Of a DNA stretch of 64,000 bases, positions 8,485-16,187 are shown one piece after another (the stretch's first letter is position 1; every line of letters begins with the position of its first letter). Below the pieces are notes generated by a model. The model worked only from the letters and a program-made list of their open reading frames with translations, searched no databases and had not been told where the DNA came from. Made by a program: the position numbers and the translations under genes. Source of the DNA: Nostoc sp. FACHB-280 (GTDB lineage Bacteria; Cyanobacteriota; Cyanobacteriia; Cyanobacteriales; Nostocaceae); NCBI RefSeq assembly GCF_014697615.1, contig NZ_JACJSD010000007.1:170373-234372 (forward strand), read 5' to 3'.

Positions 8485-8762
8485 ATGGAAGCGTATGACG
8501 TTGTAATTATTGGTGCTGGTCACAATGGCTTGGTATGTGCTGGCTACTTACTTAAAGCTGGTTACAGCGTCTTGTTGTTGGAAGGGCGATTGAGAATTTT
8601 TATTTAACTGGTACTGGAACTCACCCTGGTGGTTCAATTTTGGGAATGCCGGGACACAATTGTGCGCGAGTATTTCTGCAAGGTGAGGAACCCATTTATC
8701 AGACATTTAAAGAAGCAGGAAATTCGCTTAAGTCCAAAATTGCATCTGTTTTTCAAGGTTAA
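8485..8762 (+). pseudogene. crtO: Remnant of a CrtO/phytoene desaturase-like carotenoid gene
   Basis: The ATG at 8485 opens a normal FAD-binding N-terminus: DVVIIGAGHNGLVCAGYLLK then AGYSVLLLEG, and then runs into a stop at 8605. From 8592, in another frame, comes a typical C-terminus of the same family: ENFYLTGTGTHPGGSILGMP, then NCARVFLQ, ending at TAA 8760-8762. About 32 codons of the start and 57 of the end remain; the roughly 450 codons between are gone and the junction is out of frame. Intact CrtO is a beta-carotene ketolase of about 550 residues. The gene is therefore dead here, although the N-terminal 40-residue peptide could still be translated. Confidence 0.85.
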
Positions 8763-8806
8763 TAACTCTACAATCATTCACTTACAAAATTATCACTGAG
8801 GAAAAT

Positions 8807-9367
8807 ATGGTAACGAAAAATAGTATCTATGCGTTAGGGGTATTTGCTAATGCTCAAGATTTAGAAACAGCGATTAATAATTTGCAAGCTTCTGGCTTTC
8901 CTAAAGAAAGAGTTTCTGTGATTGCTAAAGATGTCAAGCAAGGTGAAAGTATCGGTGAAGCCCAACTCAGCGATCGCATCGGCGATCAAGATGTCAATGT
9001 TAGCTCACCAGTCGGAAATACTCTCACAGCAACTAGTTGGGGTACTTTGCTACTAGGCTTGAGCAGTCTAGCACTTCCTGGCTTGGGTGCAGTATTAGCA
9101 GCAGGTTCTGTTGGTGTAGCTTTAGCTACTAGTGTGGCAGGTGTGGCTGTAGGCGCAGCAGCAAATCAAAACTTGGTCAAAGCTTTCACAGATTTGGGTA
9201 TCCCGGAAGAGAGAGCGAGAATTTATAGCGATCGCTTGCAACAAAGCTATTATTTGCTCATCCTCGAAGGTACAGAATCAGAAATTCAACGCGCCGAACC
9301 AATTTTACGTGAACAAGATATTCAAAATTGGGGCGTTTATCAAGAGGGACGAGGAGCTAGAAGCTAG
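8807..9367 (+). CDS. General stress protein 17M-like protein
   Basis: This 186-residue protein starts with the short beta-alpha-beta module found in general stress protein 17M/YflT (YALGVFANAQDLETAINNLQ, ASGFPKERVSVIAKD). A central stretch of Gly, Ala and Leu (about residues 70-120) forms two hydrophobic hairpin-like helices, and a second copy-like domain follows (LGIPEERARIYSDRLQQ, YYLLILEGTESEI). Such proteins are common in cyanobacteria and often respond to salt, desiccation or light stress; the biochemical role is not known. The ribosome binding site GAGGA lies five bases before the ATG. It sits 44 bases downstream of the crtO remnant. Confidence 0.8.
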   Translation: MVTKNSIYALGVFANAQDLETAINNLQASGFPKERVSVIAKDVKQGESIGEAQLSDRIGDQDVNVSSPVGNTLTATSWGTLLLGLSSLALPGLGAVLAAGSVGVALATSVAGVAVGAAANQNLVKAFTDLGIPEERARIYSDRLQQSYYLLILEGTESEIQRAEPILREQDIQNWGVYQEGRGARS

Positions 9368-9460
9368 AAACTAGGATTTTTTCCCCAGCACTTTTAAGTC
9401 AGTACATGAAATACTGTCTTCTCTAGCCCTTAACCTTTAGGAACTGTTTTCAAAGTCTCT

Positions 9461-9540
9461 GATCCCCCCAACCCCCCTTTTTAAGGGGGGCTAAGAGACA
9501 TCTTAAAGTCCCCCTTTTTAAGGGGGATTTAGGGGGATCT
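9461..9540. repeat. 80-bp GATCCCCC dispersed element, copy 1
   Basis: It begins GATCCCCCCAACCCCCC and ends AGGGGGATTTAGGGGGATC, with two internal hairpins of the form CCCCC-TTTTTAA-GGGGG. Copy 2 is at 33202-33280 and differs at only a few positions. The outer ends are inverted repeats, so the whole unit is palindromic. Confidence 0.85.
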
Positions 9541-9621
9541 AAAAAATTAAAAAGCTAAATGAATAGTTTGAAAACACGCCCAAGTCTCTAACCCCTAACA
9601 GAAGTTTATCTAGTAATATCC

Positions 9622-10623
9622 ATGCAGTTAAAGCCTATAAATCAGCAAGTCGTTGCAGTCGTTGGTGCTTCCAGTGGTATTGGACGTAAAGCCGCCCTGG
9701 AATTTGCTCAACGTGGAGCCAAGGTAGTTGTTTCGGCGCGTGGTGAATTAAAGTTAAAGTCGCTGGTGGAAGAAATTCGCGGTTTTGGTGGTGAGGCGAA
9801 TTATATTGTTGCTGACGTGCAAGAATTTGACCAAGTAAAAGCGATCGCAGATAAAACTGTCGAGTTATACGGACGACTTGATACTTGGGTTCATGCTGCG
9901 GCGATTGGAATGTTCGCCACTTTTGACAAAACATCTCCAGAAGAGTTTAAGCACGTTATAGATGTGAGTTTGATGGGACAAGTCTATGGTGCAATGGCGG
10001 CGTTACCCCATCTAAAACGTGAAGGACGGGGCGCACTGATTCATGTATCTTCAATGGAAGGTAGGCGATCGCTTCCTTATCAAAGTGCTTACTCTTGTGC
10101 TAAACACGGCATTGAAGGCTTTCTGGAAGCGATGCGAATTGAATTGATTCATGAAAAATGGCCTATTAATGTCACGAGTATTAAACCAGCCGTCATTAAC
10201 ACTCCATTTTGGAGTAATGGTTTAACTAAATTAGGCGTAAAACCATCAGGAATACCACCTTACTATGACCCCAAAATTGTGGCTGATGCCATAGTTTATG
10301 CAGCAGAACACCCAATTCGGGATTTATTAGTTGGAGATATCGCTAAATTACTCGATTTAGCTCAGAAAATCTCGCCTTCATTAGTAGATTCGTTGTTATT
10401 ACTGTTAGGTTTTAATCTTCAACTTAGTAGTGGCGAATTAAAATTGGAAGACGCACCCAACAATTTTTATCAACCTATTCCAGATGATAGAGTTGATGGG
10501 GATTATCAAAATTTAGTCATTCCCAGCATTACTGATGCTTTGGGTAAATTACCGATTTTTCAATTAGGAACAGGCGCTTTATTAGCTTTACTTGCAGCAC
10601 AAGCATTCAAACAAATTGAATGA
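9622..10623 (+). CDS. SDR family NAD(P)-dependent oxidoreductase
   Basis: A 333-residue classical short-chain dehydrogenase. The nucleotide-binding motif is GASSGIG at residues 15-21, the catalytic Tyr157 and Lys161 lie in SAYSCAKHGIEGF, and Ser143/144 stand before them in HVSSMEG. Residues 240-333 extend beyond the usual 250-residue SDR length and end with a hydrophobic helix (TGALLALLAAQAF), which suggests membrane association. The substrate cannot be read from the sequence; related long SDRs act on sugars, ketones or lipids. It stands alone, following a dispersed repeat and followed by a hairpin. Confidence 0.9.
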   Translation: MQLKPINQQVVAVVGASSGIGRKAALEFAQRGAKVVVSARGELKLKSLVEEIRGFGGEANYIVADVQEFDQVKAIADKTVELYGRLDTWVHAAAIGMFATFDKTSPEEFKHVIDVSLMGQVYGAMAALPHLKREGRGALIHVSSMEGRRSLPYQSAYSCAKHGIEGFLEAMRIELIHEKWPINVTSIKPAVINTPFWSNGLTKLGVKPSGIPPYYDPKIVADAIVYAAEHPIRDLLVGDIAKLLDLAQKISPSLVDSLLLLLGFNLQLSSGELKLEDAPNNFYQPIPDDRVDGDYQNLVIPSITDALGKLPIFQLGTGALLALLAAQAFKQIE

Positions 10624-10680
10624 TTATTAGTTGATGAATCACAAGAAACCGGACTTATCAAAAAAATCATGTTCATGAAT

Positions 10681-10706
10681 TAAGGGCGAAAGATTGTTCG
10701 CCCTTA
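10681..10706 (+). terminator. Hairpin downstream of the SDR gene
   Basis: TAAGGGCGAA at 10681-10690 is a perfect inverted repeat of TTCGCCCTTA at 10697-10706 with a six-base loop, followed by CTTTTGGG. It sits 58 bases after the stop of the SDR gene and is a likely terminator, although the T run is short. Confidence 0.55.
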
Positions 10707-10922
10707 CTTTTGGGAAACATATCTATTTCATAAATTAAATATGATTTATATACTTAACCCCACCTTTTGATAGAGTTTAAATTTAAAATTATCGGTTGAA
10801 TTGAAAGTATTGATTGACCACAGCTTTAAGCCTACAAAAAAAATGAAGCTGTAAATCTTTAATAATAGCGAATGGGTATGAATTTTCTCAGAAATTAAAG
10901 CATCACAGGAGTAATACAGAAC

Positions 10923-11402
10923 ATGGAAAATATTCAAACAGCAAAAATGATAGAACGTTATTGTGCTTTAACCATTGGTATTCTCTATTTATTACTAGGT
11001 TTGGCAGGGTTTACACCAGCTTTGGTATCTTTACCAGGAACCCATGAATCTTTCATTCCTTTAGATGAATCTCCTAACGCTTATGCTGCGGGATTTGGTT
11101 ATATATTTGGGTTATTTCCTACCAATTTCTTGCATGATTTAGTGCGATGTTCTGTCGGTTTACTAGGCATTGCTTCTTATAACAGTGCTAAAAGTGCGCG
11201 GTTATTTAATGCTACTTTTGCCGTCGCTTATGTGGCATTAGCAATCATGGGATTATTACCATTCGCCAAGACATTTTTCGGATTTATGCCACTTTTTGGC
11301 AATAATGTTTGGGTTAATTTTTTAGCAGCGATCGCAGCAGGTTATTACGGTCTGATCATTCCATCTAAAGTAGCAGGTGTGAATGTTTCTCAAAATGTTT
11401 AA
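10923..11402 (+). CDS. DUF4383 family membrane protein
   Basis: A 159-residue integral membrane protein with four predicted helices: about residues 15-35, 60-80, 90-115 and 125-150. The signature GFGYIFGLFPTNFLHDLVRC followed by SVGLLGIAS is what I associate with DUF4383, a family of unknown function found in cyanobacteria and actinobacteria. The ribosome binding site AGGAG is eleven bases before the ATG. The psaJ-like gene follows after 57 bases on the same strand and could share a transcript. Confidence 0.78.
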   Translation: MENIQTAKMIERYCALTIGILYLLLGLAGFTPALVSLPGTHESFIPLDESPNAYAAGFGYIFGLFPTNFLHDLVRCSVGLLGIASYNSAKSARLFNATFAVAYVALAIMGLLPFAKTFFGFMPLFGNNVWVNFLAAIAAGYYGLIIPSKVAGVNVSQNV

Positions 11403-11459
11403 TGTTTGAAAAAGTATCACCATCAAGAACTGTAGCTTGCCAATTTTTAGGAGCTTTAT

Positions 11460-11609
11460 ATGCAGAAATCTAGCAAACAGCAACAATACTTTCTTCGGTA
11501 TCTTTCTTTAGCCCCAGTTCTGGCTGTATTTGCGGTATCAATTGCTTTTTCTACCTGGGCAATTATTAATTACTTCTTCCCTGACTTGCTTTTCCATCCG
11601 ATGCCATAA
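11460..11609 (+). CDS. psaJ: PsaJ-like photosystem I subunit IX paralogue (49 residues)
   Basis: The ATG at 11460 has TAGGAGC just upstream and opens a 49-residue frame. After a Gln/Lys/Ser-rich N-terminus it reads FLRYLSLAPVLAVFAV, a single membrane helix, and then NYFFPDLLFHPMP. PsaJ, the small one-helix subunit that binds next to PsaF in photosystem I, has the same plan: FLKYLSTAPV, one helix, then FYPDLLFHPL. The N-terminal extension of about eight residues and the changed helix suggest a divergent second copy. psaF, the usual upstream neighbour of psaJ, is not here. The gene is too short for normal ORF tables. It may encode an alternative subunit used under special conditions, which is inference. 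Confidence 0.8.
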   Translation: MQKSSKQQQYFLRYLSLAPVLAVFAVSIAFSTWAIINYFFPDLLFHPMP

Positions 11610-11654
11610 GTGATTTTCTATACATAAAATCAGCATTACCAATATTCCCCAAAG

Positions 11655-11682
11655 GTGGGGGCGAACAGCAGTTCGTCCCCAC
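11655..11682 (+). terminator. Hairpin downstream of the psaJ-like gene
   Basis: GTGGGGGCGAAC at 11655-11666 pairs with GTTCGTCCCCAC at 11671-11682 around a four-base loop, with one G-T pair. It is followed by a T-rich stretch (TTAAATTGTTTTG). It fits a terminator for the DUF4383-psaJ transcript. Confidence 0.55.
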
Positions 11683-11802
11683 TTAAATTGTTTTGTTTCT
11701 GACTCCTGACTTCTGACTTCTGCAAGCCAAAGCATTTAGATTTACCAATGACACTAGATAAGTTATTGTGGCATTGTGCTTGTGAAGACTTAATAGCTAG
11801 TT

Positions 11803-12702
11803 ATGCCAAAGCCGCGTTTTGTCCGTTTTTTTCGCCATCTGAATTGGCGCATTCTCAAAAAAACCTTTGCTCGGACAATCGAACGACGACTACTAGGACT
11901 TGCTGCTGAAATTGCCTTCAATGCCATGTTATCGTTGTTTCCGGCGATTCTGGCTGTACTAACAGCGATTGGTTTGTTGGCAGAATCATTACAAGATACT
12001 TTTAGACAGATGGCGGCTTTGTTGAGTCAAGTTGCACCAGAAGAAGCGATGATTTTGATTCGAGACTTTGCCAGCCGGGAAATTGCCCACTCTAAAAATA
12101 GTAGTTTGTTTTCTCTCAGCTTTGCGATCGCTCTTTGGACTGCTTCTGGTGCTATCAGTACAGCCATGACAGCATTTGATCAAATCCATCAAACTCCGCC
12201 ACAACAAAGCCGTCCTTTCTGGCAAGCTAAACTGATTTCCTTGGGCTTAACAGTTGGTACAATCGCACTGTTAATGTTGGCTTCGTTTTTAGTCTTTGTC
12301 AGTGACTTGCTATTAAAAATAGCTGTCTATGAGCATAGTTCTCTACTATTCTTGCAGCACCTGTGGCAGTTATTACGCTGGCCTGTAAGTTTAGGTATTG
12401 TTGCTACAGCTTTTAGTTTTGTATATCGCTATGGCCCTAGTGTGTGGAATTCTGGTACACCAATTATGCCAGGGGCAAGTTTAGCAGCGATTTTTTGGGC
12501 AATACTCTCAGCACTATTCCGCCTTTATGTCACTAATTTTGGTAACTACAATAAAGTTTATGGCGCGGTTGGGACTGTCATCGTTTTGATGTTGTGGTTG
12601 TGGATGAGCGCAGCTGTGTTACTCATTGGGAATCAACTAAACGTGATTGTTGGCGAAGATATGCGCTATCACAACATACAGAGTAAGGAAACAGCAAAGT
12701 AG
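11803..12702 (+). CDS. YihY/BrkB family inner membrane protein
   Basis: A 299-residue membrane protein with six predicted helices. The conserved family features are the N-terminal region LLGLAAEIAFNAMLSLFPAI, the middle segment ALWTASGAISTAMTAFDQIH, and the last part GNYNKVYGAVGTVIVLMLWL followed by LLIGNQLN. The family was once called ribonuclease BN but is a membrane protein of unclear transport or envelope function. The length fits the family. folB follows after 94 bases. Confidence 0.9.
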   Translation: MPKPRFVRFFRHLNWRILKKTFARTIERRLLGLAAEIAFNAMLSLFPAILAVLTAIGLLAESLQDTFRQMAALLSQVAPEEAMILIRDFASREIAHSKNSSLFSLSFAIALWTASGAISTAMTAFDQIHQTPPQQSRPFWQAKLISLGLTVGTIALLMLASFLVFVSDLLLKIAVYEHSSLLFLQHLWQLLRWPVSLGIVATAFSFVYRYGPSVWNSGTPIMPGASLAAIFWAILSALFRLYVTNFGNYNKVYGAVGTVIVLMLWLWMSAAVLLIGNQLNVIVGEDMRYHNIQSKETAK

Positions 12703-12796
12703 AAAAAGAATTTATAACTCCAGTATCAACAGACAAAGTTTGTGTGTAAGTCCGTTGTTTGTTAAATTTTTGGATGGCAAATTTATCTGGAAAACT

Positions 12797-13159
12797 ATGG
12801 ACTGTATTCATTTAACAGGAATTCGCTGCTATGGCTACACTGGATATTTGCCAGAAGAGCAAGTTTTAGGGCAATGGTTTGAGGTGGATGTTAAGTTGTG
12901 GTTGGATCTTGCCCAAGCTGCTGAAACTGATGCGATCGCAGATACTCTTGATTATCGCAGTGTAATTAGCACGATTCAAAACTTAGTTAAAACATCTAAG
13001 TTCGCTTTACTAGAAAAGTTAGCAGGTGCAATCGCTGACTCTATCTTGCAACAAAGCGATCGCGTCACACAAGTCCAAGTCATTGTTACCAAACCCGCCG
13101 CCCCCATTCCTGATTTCGGTGGCAAAATTAGTATTGAATTGACTAGAGGTTATAGGTGA
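12797..13159 (+). CDS. folB: Dihydroneopterin aldolase
   Basis: The open frame starts at 12647 inside the preceding gene, but homology to FolB begins at MDCIHLTGIRCYGYTGYLPE, so I place the start at the ATG at 12797, giving 120 residues, the normal FolB length. The enzyme converts dihydroneopterin to 6-hydroxymethyl-dihydropterin and glycolaldehyde in folate synthesis. Visible motifs are GIRCYGYTGYLPEEQ with the pterin-site Glu, DTLDYRSV, LLEKLAGAIADSIL and the C-terminal VIVTKPAAPIPDFGGKISIE. Its stop overlaps the proposed GTG start of the next gene by three bases, suggesting translational coupling. Confidence 0.9.
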   Translation: MDCIHLTGIRCYGYTGYLPEEQVLGQWFEVDVKLWLDLAQAAETDAIADTLDYRSVISTIQNLVKTSKFALLEKLAGAIADSILQQSDRVTQVQVIVTKPAAPIPDFGGKISIELTRGYR

Positions 13160-13623
13160 GAGGTTACAGGTTACAGGTTACAGGTGATAGGTTAATATCG
13201 CCTGACGAACTACGGGTTTTTGTTTACGGTACACTCAAACCCGGTGAAGCTAATTATCAAAAATACTGTGCAGGTAAGGTGGTAGATACCAAGAGGGCAG
13301 TCGTACTCGGCAAGCTGTTTGCTTTACCTATGGGCTACCCAGGAATGACATTGGGACAAAATCAAGTCCACGGTTATTTACTTTCTTTCTCGGAATCAAA
13401 GGTTTTACAAGCTCTAGATTCCCTGGAAGATTACCAACCCCACAGACCCACCTCAGACAATCTTTACAATCGCCAAAGAGTTGAAGTGTACACACCCCAA
13501 GGCGAAGCTCTTGGTTGGGCTTGGGTTTATGTGATGGGTTTAGAGCTGGTTCACCAATTCAACGGTACTTTTTTAGCTGATGGCTGGTGGAGTGGTTGTG
13601 GTTTAACCCTCACCGAATTTTAG
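13156..13623 (+). CDS. Gamma-glutamylcyclotransferase-like (GGCT/AIG2) protein
   Basis: The protein carries the family motif VFVYGTLKPGEANYQKYC at its start, then GYPGMTLGQNQVHGYLL, and the catalytic-type acid in ALDSLEDYQ, followed by YNRQRVEVYTPQGEALGWAW. These fit the GGCT fold, which cleaves gamma-glutamyl peptides to 5-oxoproline or opens similar bonds; the exact substrate is unknown. The only in-frame start is a GTG at 13156 that overlaps the folB stop. The first 13 residues are then encoded by a short repeat, GGTTACAGGTTACAGGTTAC, so the N-terminus is probably a repeat-derived add-on. The product is 155 residues. Confidence 0.85.
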   Translation: MRGYRLQVTGDRLISPDELRVFVYGTLKPGEANYQKYCAGKVVDTKRAVVLGKLFALPMGYPGMTLGQNQVHGYLLSFSESKVLQALDSLEDYQPHRPTSDNLYNRQRVEVYTPQGEALGWAWVYVMGLELVHQFNGTFLADGWWSGCGLTLTEF

Positions 13624-13723
13624 ATTTTAGATTGAAAATTCAAGAGCCAAAATTTAACCAGGTTTGAAGCCACCGAATTTATTCGTGAAAAGAATCTAAA
13701 ATCCAAAATTGTCTGACTTGAGA

Positions 13724-14347
13724 TTAATTCAAGTCTGGCTCGGTTTTATGGATTTCCGGTTGGTTGAAGTCAATAGTTGTTTCTGGTTTAGTGACTGCTG
13801 CTTTAGGAATTTCAATCACTGGATTATTTATAGCCACCATTAGCGGTGCTGTGGGGCTAGTAGATGTTTTGGCTGCTGATGGAGATTCTATTTCTACTGG
13901 TGGTTTTTGAGCTAGTTGTGGTGTTCTAGATTCACTTCCCGGTAGTAAACCCGAAACTACGCTAATGAAACAGGCCGCAACAGCCGCACCACCAAACGTC
14001 CATGCCAAACGCGAGCGACGACTCAAACGAGAGAAAACTTTTTGGGCTGTGACTTCTGGTGATTGTGCGGTGTCTGGTACAGGTAAAGTCCGTAAACCTT
14101 GCCGCAGTTTTAATAATCTGGCGTACAGGCATTGAACAGAGGCATCATTAGCCAACCATTCTTCTACTTGCCTGCGTTCTGTAGCTGTTACCTCACCATC
14201 GAGGTATGCACTTAATAACTCGAAGCGATCGCGCTTCACCATATCTGTAGTACCCGTTGATTCATTGGTATGTTGATCCATCCCTGCTGACAAATCTCCA
14301 GTAAGTTGTAAGTGGGAAAGGTCGTTAAACTGAGAATCAGTAGTCAT
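13724..14347 (-). CDS. Anti-sigma factor paired with the SigG-type sigma factor
   Basis: A 207-residue protein with an N-terminal helical anti-sigma domain (ELLSAYLDGEVTATERRQVE, EWLANDASVQCLYARLLKLR), one membrane helix near residues 117-135 (LAWTFGGAAVAACFISVVSG) and a Pro/Thr/Ser-rich tail. The zinc-binding His-Cys-Cys set of many ZAS anti-sigmas is not present; only one cysteine lies in that region. It would hold the sigma factor at the membrane. It lies 167 bases downstream of that gene on the same strand, the usual sigma-then-anti-sigma order. The N-terminal 35 residues are variable, so a start at the internal Met of MVKRDRFELL is possible. Confidence 0.82.
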   Translation of the reverse strand: MTTDSQFNDLSHLQLTGDLSAGMDQHTNESTGTTDMVKRDRFELLSAYLDGEVTATERRQVEEWLANDASVQCLYARLLKLRQGLRTLPVPDTAQSPEVTAQKVFSRLSRRSRLAWTFGGAAVAACFISVVSGLLPGSESRTPQLAQKPPVEIESPSAAKTSTSPTAPLMVAINNPVIEIPKAAVTKPETTIDFNQPEIHKTEPDLN

Positions 14348-14514
14348 CTTAACATTATTACTAATTCATACACGGGTAAGGCAAGCTAGTAATTCTCAGA
14401 AATTCATTGATAAATTCCTGATTTTTCCTGACGGCAGCAGCAGGCTTTTTGATTCCTCACAATTCTTAATCAATGTTTAAATTTTGGCATCAAACAAAGG
14501 AAAGAGATTGTAAT

Positions 14515-15171
14515 TTAGGTATCTAGATAATTTTGCAATTGCGCTTGCAGTCTGGATCTAGCTCTAGCTATTCTTGATTTTACCGTACCCAAAGAAACCC
14601 CTGTGATTTCGGCGATTTCTTCATAGGCCATGCCTTCAATTTCTCTTAAGACAATTGTAGTCCGAAACACTTCTGGCAAGTCAGCGATCGCTTCTCGCAG
14701 TTGTTCATAAAATTCTCTGGTGGTTAGCTCCTCTTCTGGCCCTGGAGTATCACCAGCAATTTCCCAATCCATTTCGCCATCATCTACCGCACGGGGAGCA
14801 TCTAGCGATAATGGACTCACAACGCGCTTGCGTTTACGCAATTCGTCGTAAAACAAGTTAGTGGCAATCCGGCTTAACCAGCCGCGAAACTTAGCAGGTT
14901 CTTGTAATCGGTTAATGTTCCGATACACTCGAATCCACACTTCTTGAGCCAAGTCGGCTCTATCTGGCCAATCGGGCGCTAGGTGGTATAAAACCCTCTC
15001 TACTTGGGTCTGATAGCGGCGCAGGAGTTCTGCAAACGCAGCACGATCTGGACGCAGTCCTGCTTGACAGCGCAAAATTAAATCGTGATTTGAGAGTTTG
15101 TCAACTTGCACCGATGCTTCTGGATATTTCGCATCAACCGTTGACCAGGATACAGCAATCGATTGACTCAT
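14515..15171 (-). CDS. sigG: ECF RNA polymerase sigma factor, SigG type
   Basis: The 218-residue reading begins MSQSIAVSWSTVDAKYPE at 15171; the open frame extends 61 codons further up to 15354, but that part has no sigma homology. Region 2 is seen in LAPDWPDRADLAQEVWIRVY and FRGWLSRIATNLFYDELRKR, and region 4 in VFRTTIVLREIEGMAYEEIA then VSLGTVKSRIARARSRL. The long acidic linker DDGEMDWEIAGDTPGPEEEL is typical of the group 3 factor SigG of cyanobacteria, which is linked to envelope and photooxidative stress. The adjacent anti-sigma gene supports this. Long upstream non-coding sequence could hold autoregulatory sites. Confidence 0.88.
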   Translation of the reverse strand: MSQSIAVSWSTVDAKYPEASVQVDKLSNHDLILRCQAGLRPDRAAFAELLRRYQTQVERVLYHLAPDWPDRADLAQEVWIRVYRNINRLQEPAKFRGWLSRIATNLFYDELRKRKRVVSPLSLDAPRAVDDGEMDWEIAGDTPGPEEELTTREFYEQLREAIADLPEVFRTTIVLREIEGMAYEEIAEITGVSLGTVKSRIARARSRLQAQLQNYLDT

Positions 15172-16187
15172 AGATCGTATTCGCTTTAAATCATCCCTTA
15201 CTATTAGACCTACTAAATTACAGTATGTTCCTGGTTTCAGTGCCGGATTAACGACTGGAACATGAAAATATTGAATTTCGGTAAGATTCCTGGTTACAAC
15301 AATGTTGCTCAACTCTAGTTTTTGGTCGAAAAGTAGGGTTTGCCGTTGAATCATGCCACATTTGTACTCATGGGTGTTTTACCTATAATTGTGCGGCTGA
15401 TAGCAACTGACTATTTACGCTTGACAAATTTTACCTTTCATGATTATCAAAGTTAATCTGTGATTACATATCCTCTGTAACCTGTCACCTATCACCTCTT
15501 TCCTCACGCTCAGGGCAAAAATCTAAATCTGTTGACAGAGCAATAACTAAATTTCTGAGCTTCTACTTTGAATACTGAATTGAGGTTGAAGAAGTCGTTA
15601 GACTGTTTTAAAGATTGTGGTAACTTCACTAAGGGTAGAGTAGAATCTTGTTTTTGGTGATTGTTGCCAAAGATTATGAAGCTCGCAGAAATTCATAATT
15701 AATAATTATGAATCAGACATTATGAATTTCTGCTGGCATCCTGGAAAACTCATGTTATTTATTTGGTCTAGTTACCAGAATTGTAGTTTTTTCTGGATGT
15801 TCCTGATAAATAGCATCAGTGTTCGCTGGATTTGTAATCCGAACTTGAAGAAAGAAATTAATGGAAAATGTGATTGTGATTGCTAGCAATAGTTTTTCAA
15901 ACATGGATTATCTCCCACCCACACCATTAATGATTGATTGCTGCACTTGGAGAGTTCTAGAAAAAAGCCTGAACGGAGGAAACCTTCGCTCGGTCTTTAC
16001 GGGAATCAAGGTTTCTCTCCAGAAGTTTTATTTGCTGGGACATTTGCTTAAGTTAAGTTTGCCCAGAAAGATTAGCGAATGTATAAGGAAACAGATAAGT
16101 ATTTATGAATTATTGATAATTGGATGATGAGCGCATTCAATTATTCCAAGAGATGGATCTGTCAGGGATAAATAATAGGCGATCGCA
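15172..16187. other. Large intergenic region between sigG and the L,D-transpeptidase gene
   Basis: About 1 kb between divergent genes. It contains TAACCTGTCACCTATCACCTC near 15475-15496, a dispersed repeat also seen at 13160 and 50000 in other forms, and a perfect inverted repeat at 15685-15733. An 88-codon open frame (15861-16127) shows no protein-like features. Promoters for both genes must lie here, but I could not place them with confidence. Confidence 0.5.
15685..15733. other. Perfect 15-bp inverted repeat
   Basis: GCAGAAATTCATAAT at 15685-15699 is the exact reverse complement of ATTATGAATTTCTGC at 15719-15733, separated by 19 bases. There is no T run after it. It could be an RNA hairpin, an operator for a dimeric regulator or a repeat remnant. 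Confidence 0.6.

Noticed and set aside
15172..15354. 61-codon N-terminal extension of the sigma factor
   Set aside because: The added sequence has no sigma-factor character and the internal ATG at 15171 gives the usual SigG length.
15861..16127. 88-codon plus-strand frame in the sigG gap
   Set aside because: No recognisable domain or good ribosome binding site; composition is not protein-like. A real small gene is not excluded.
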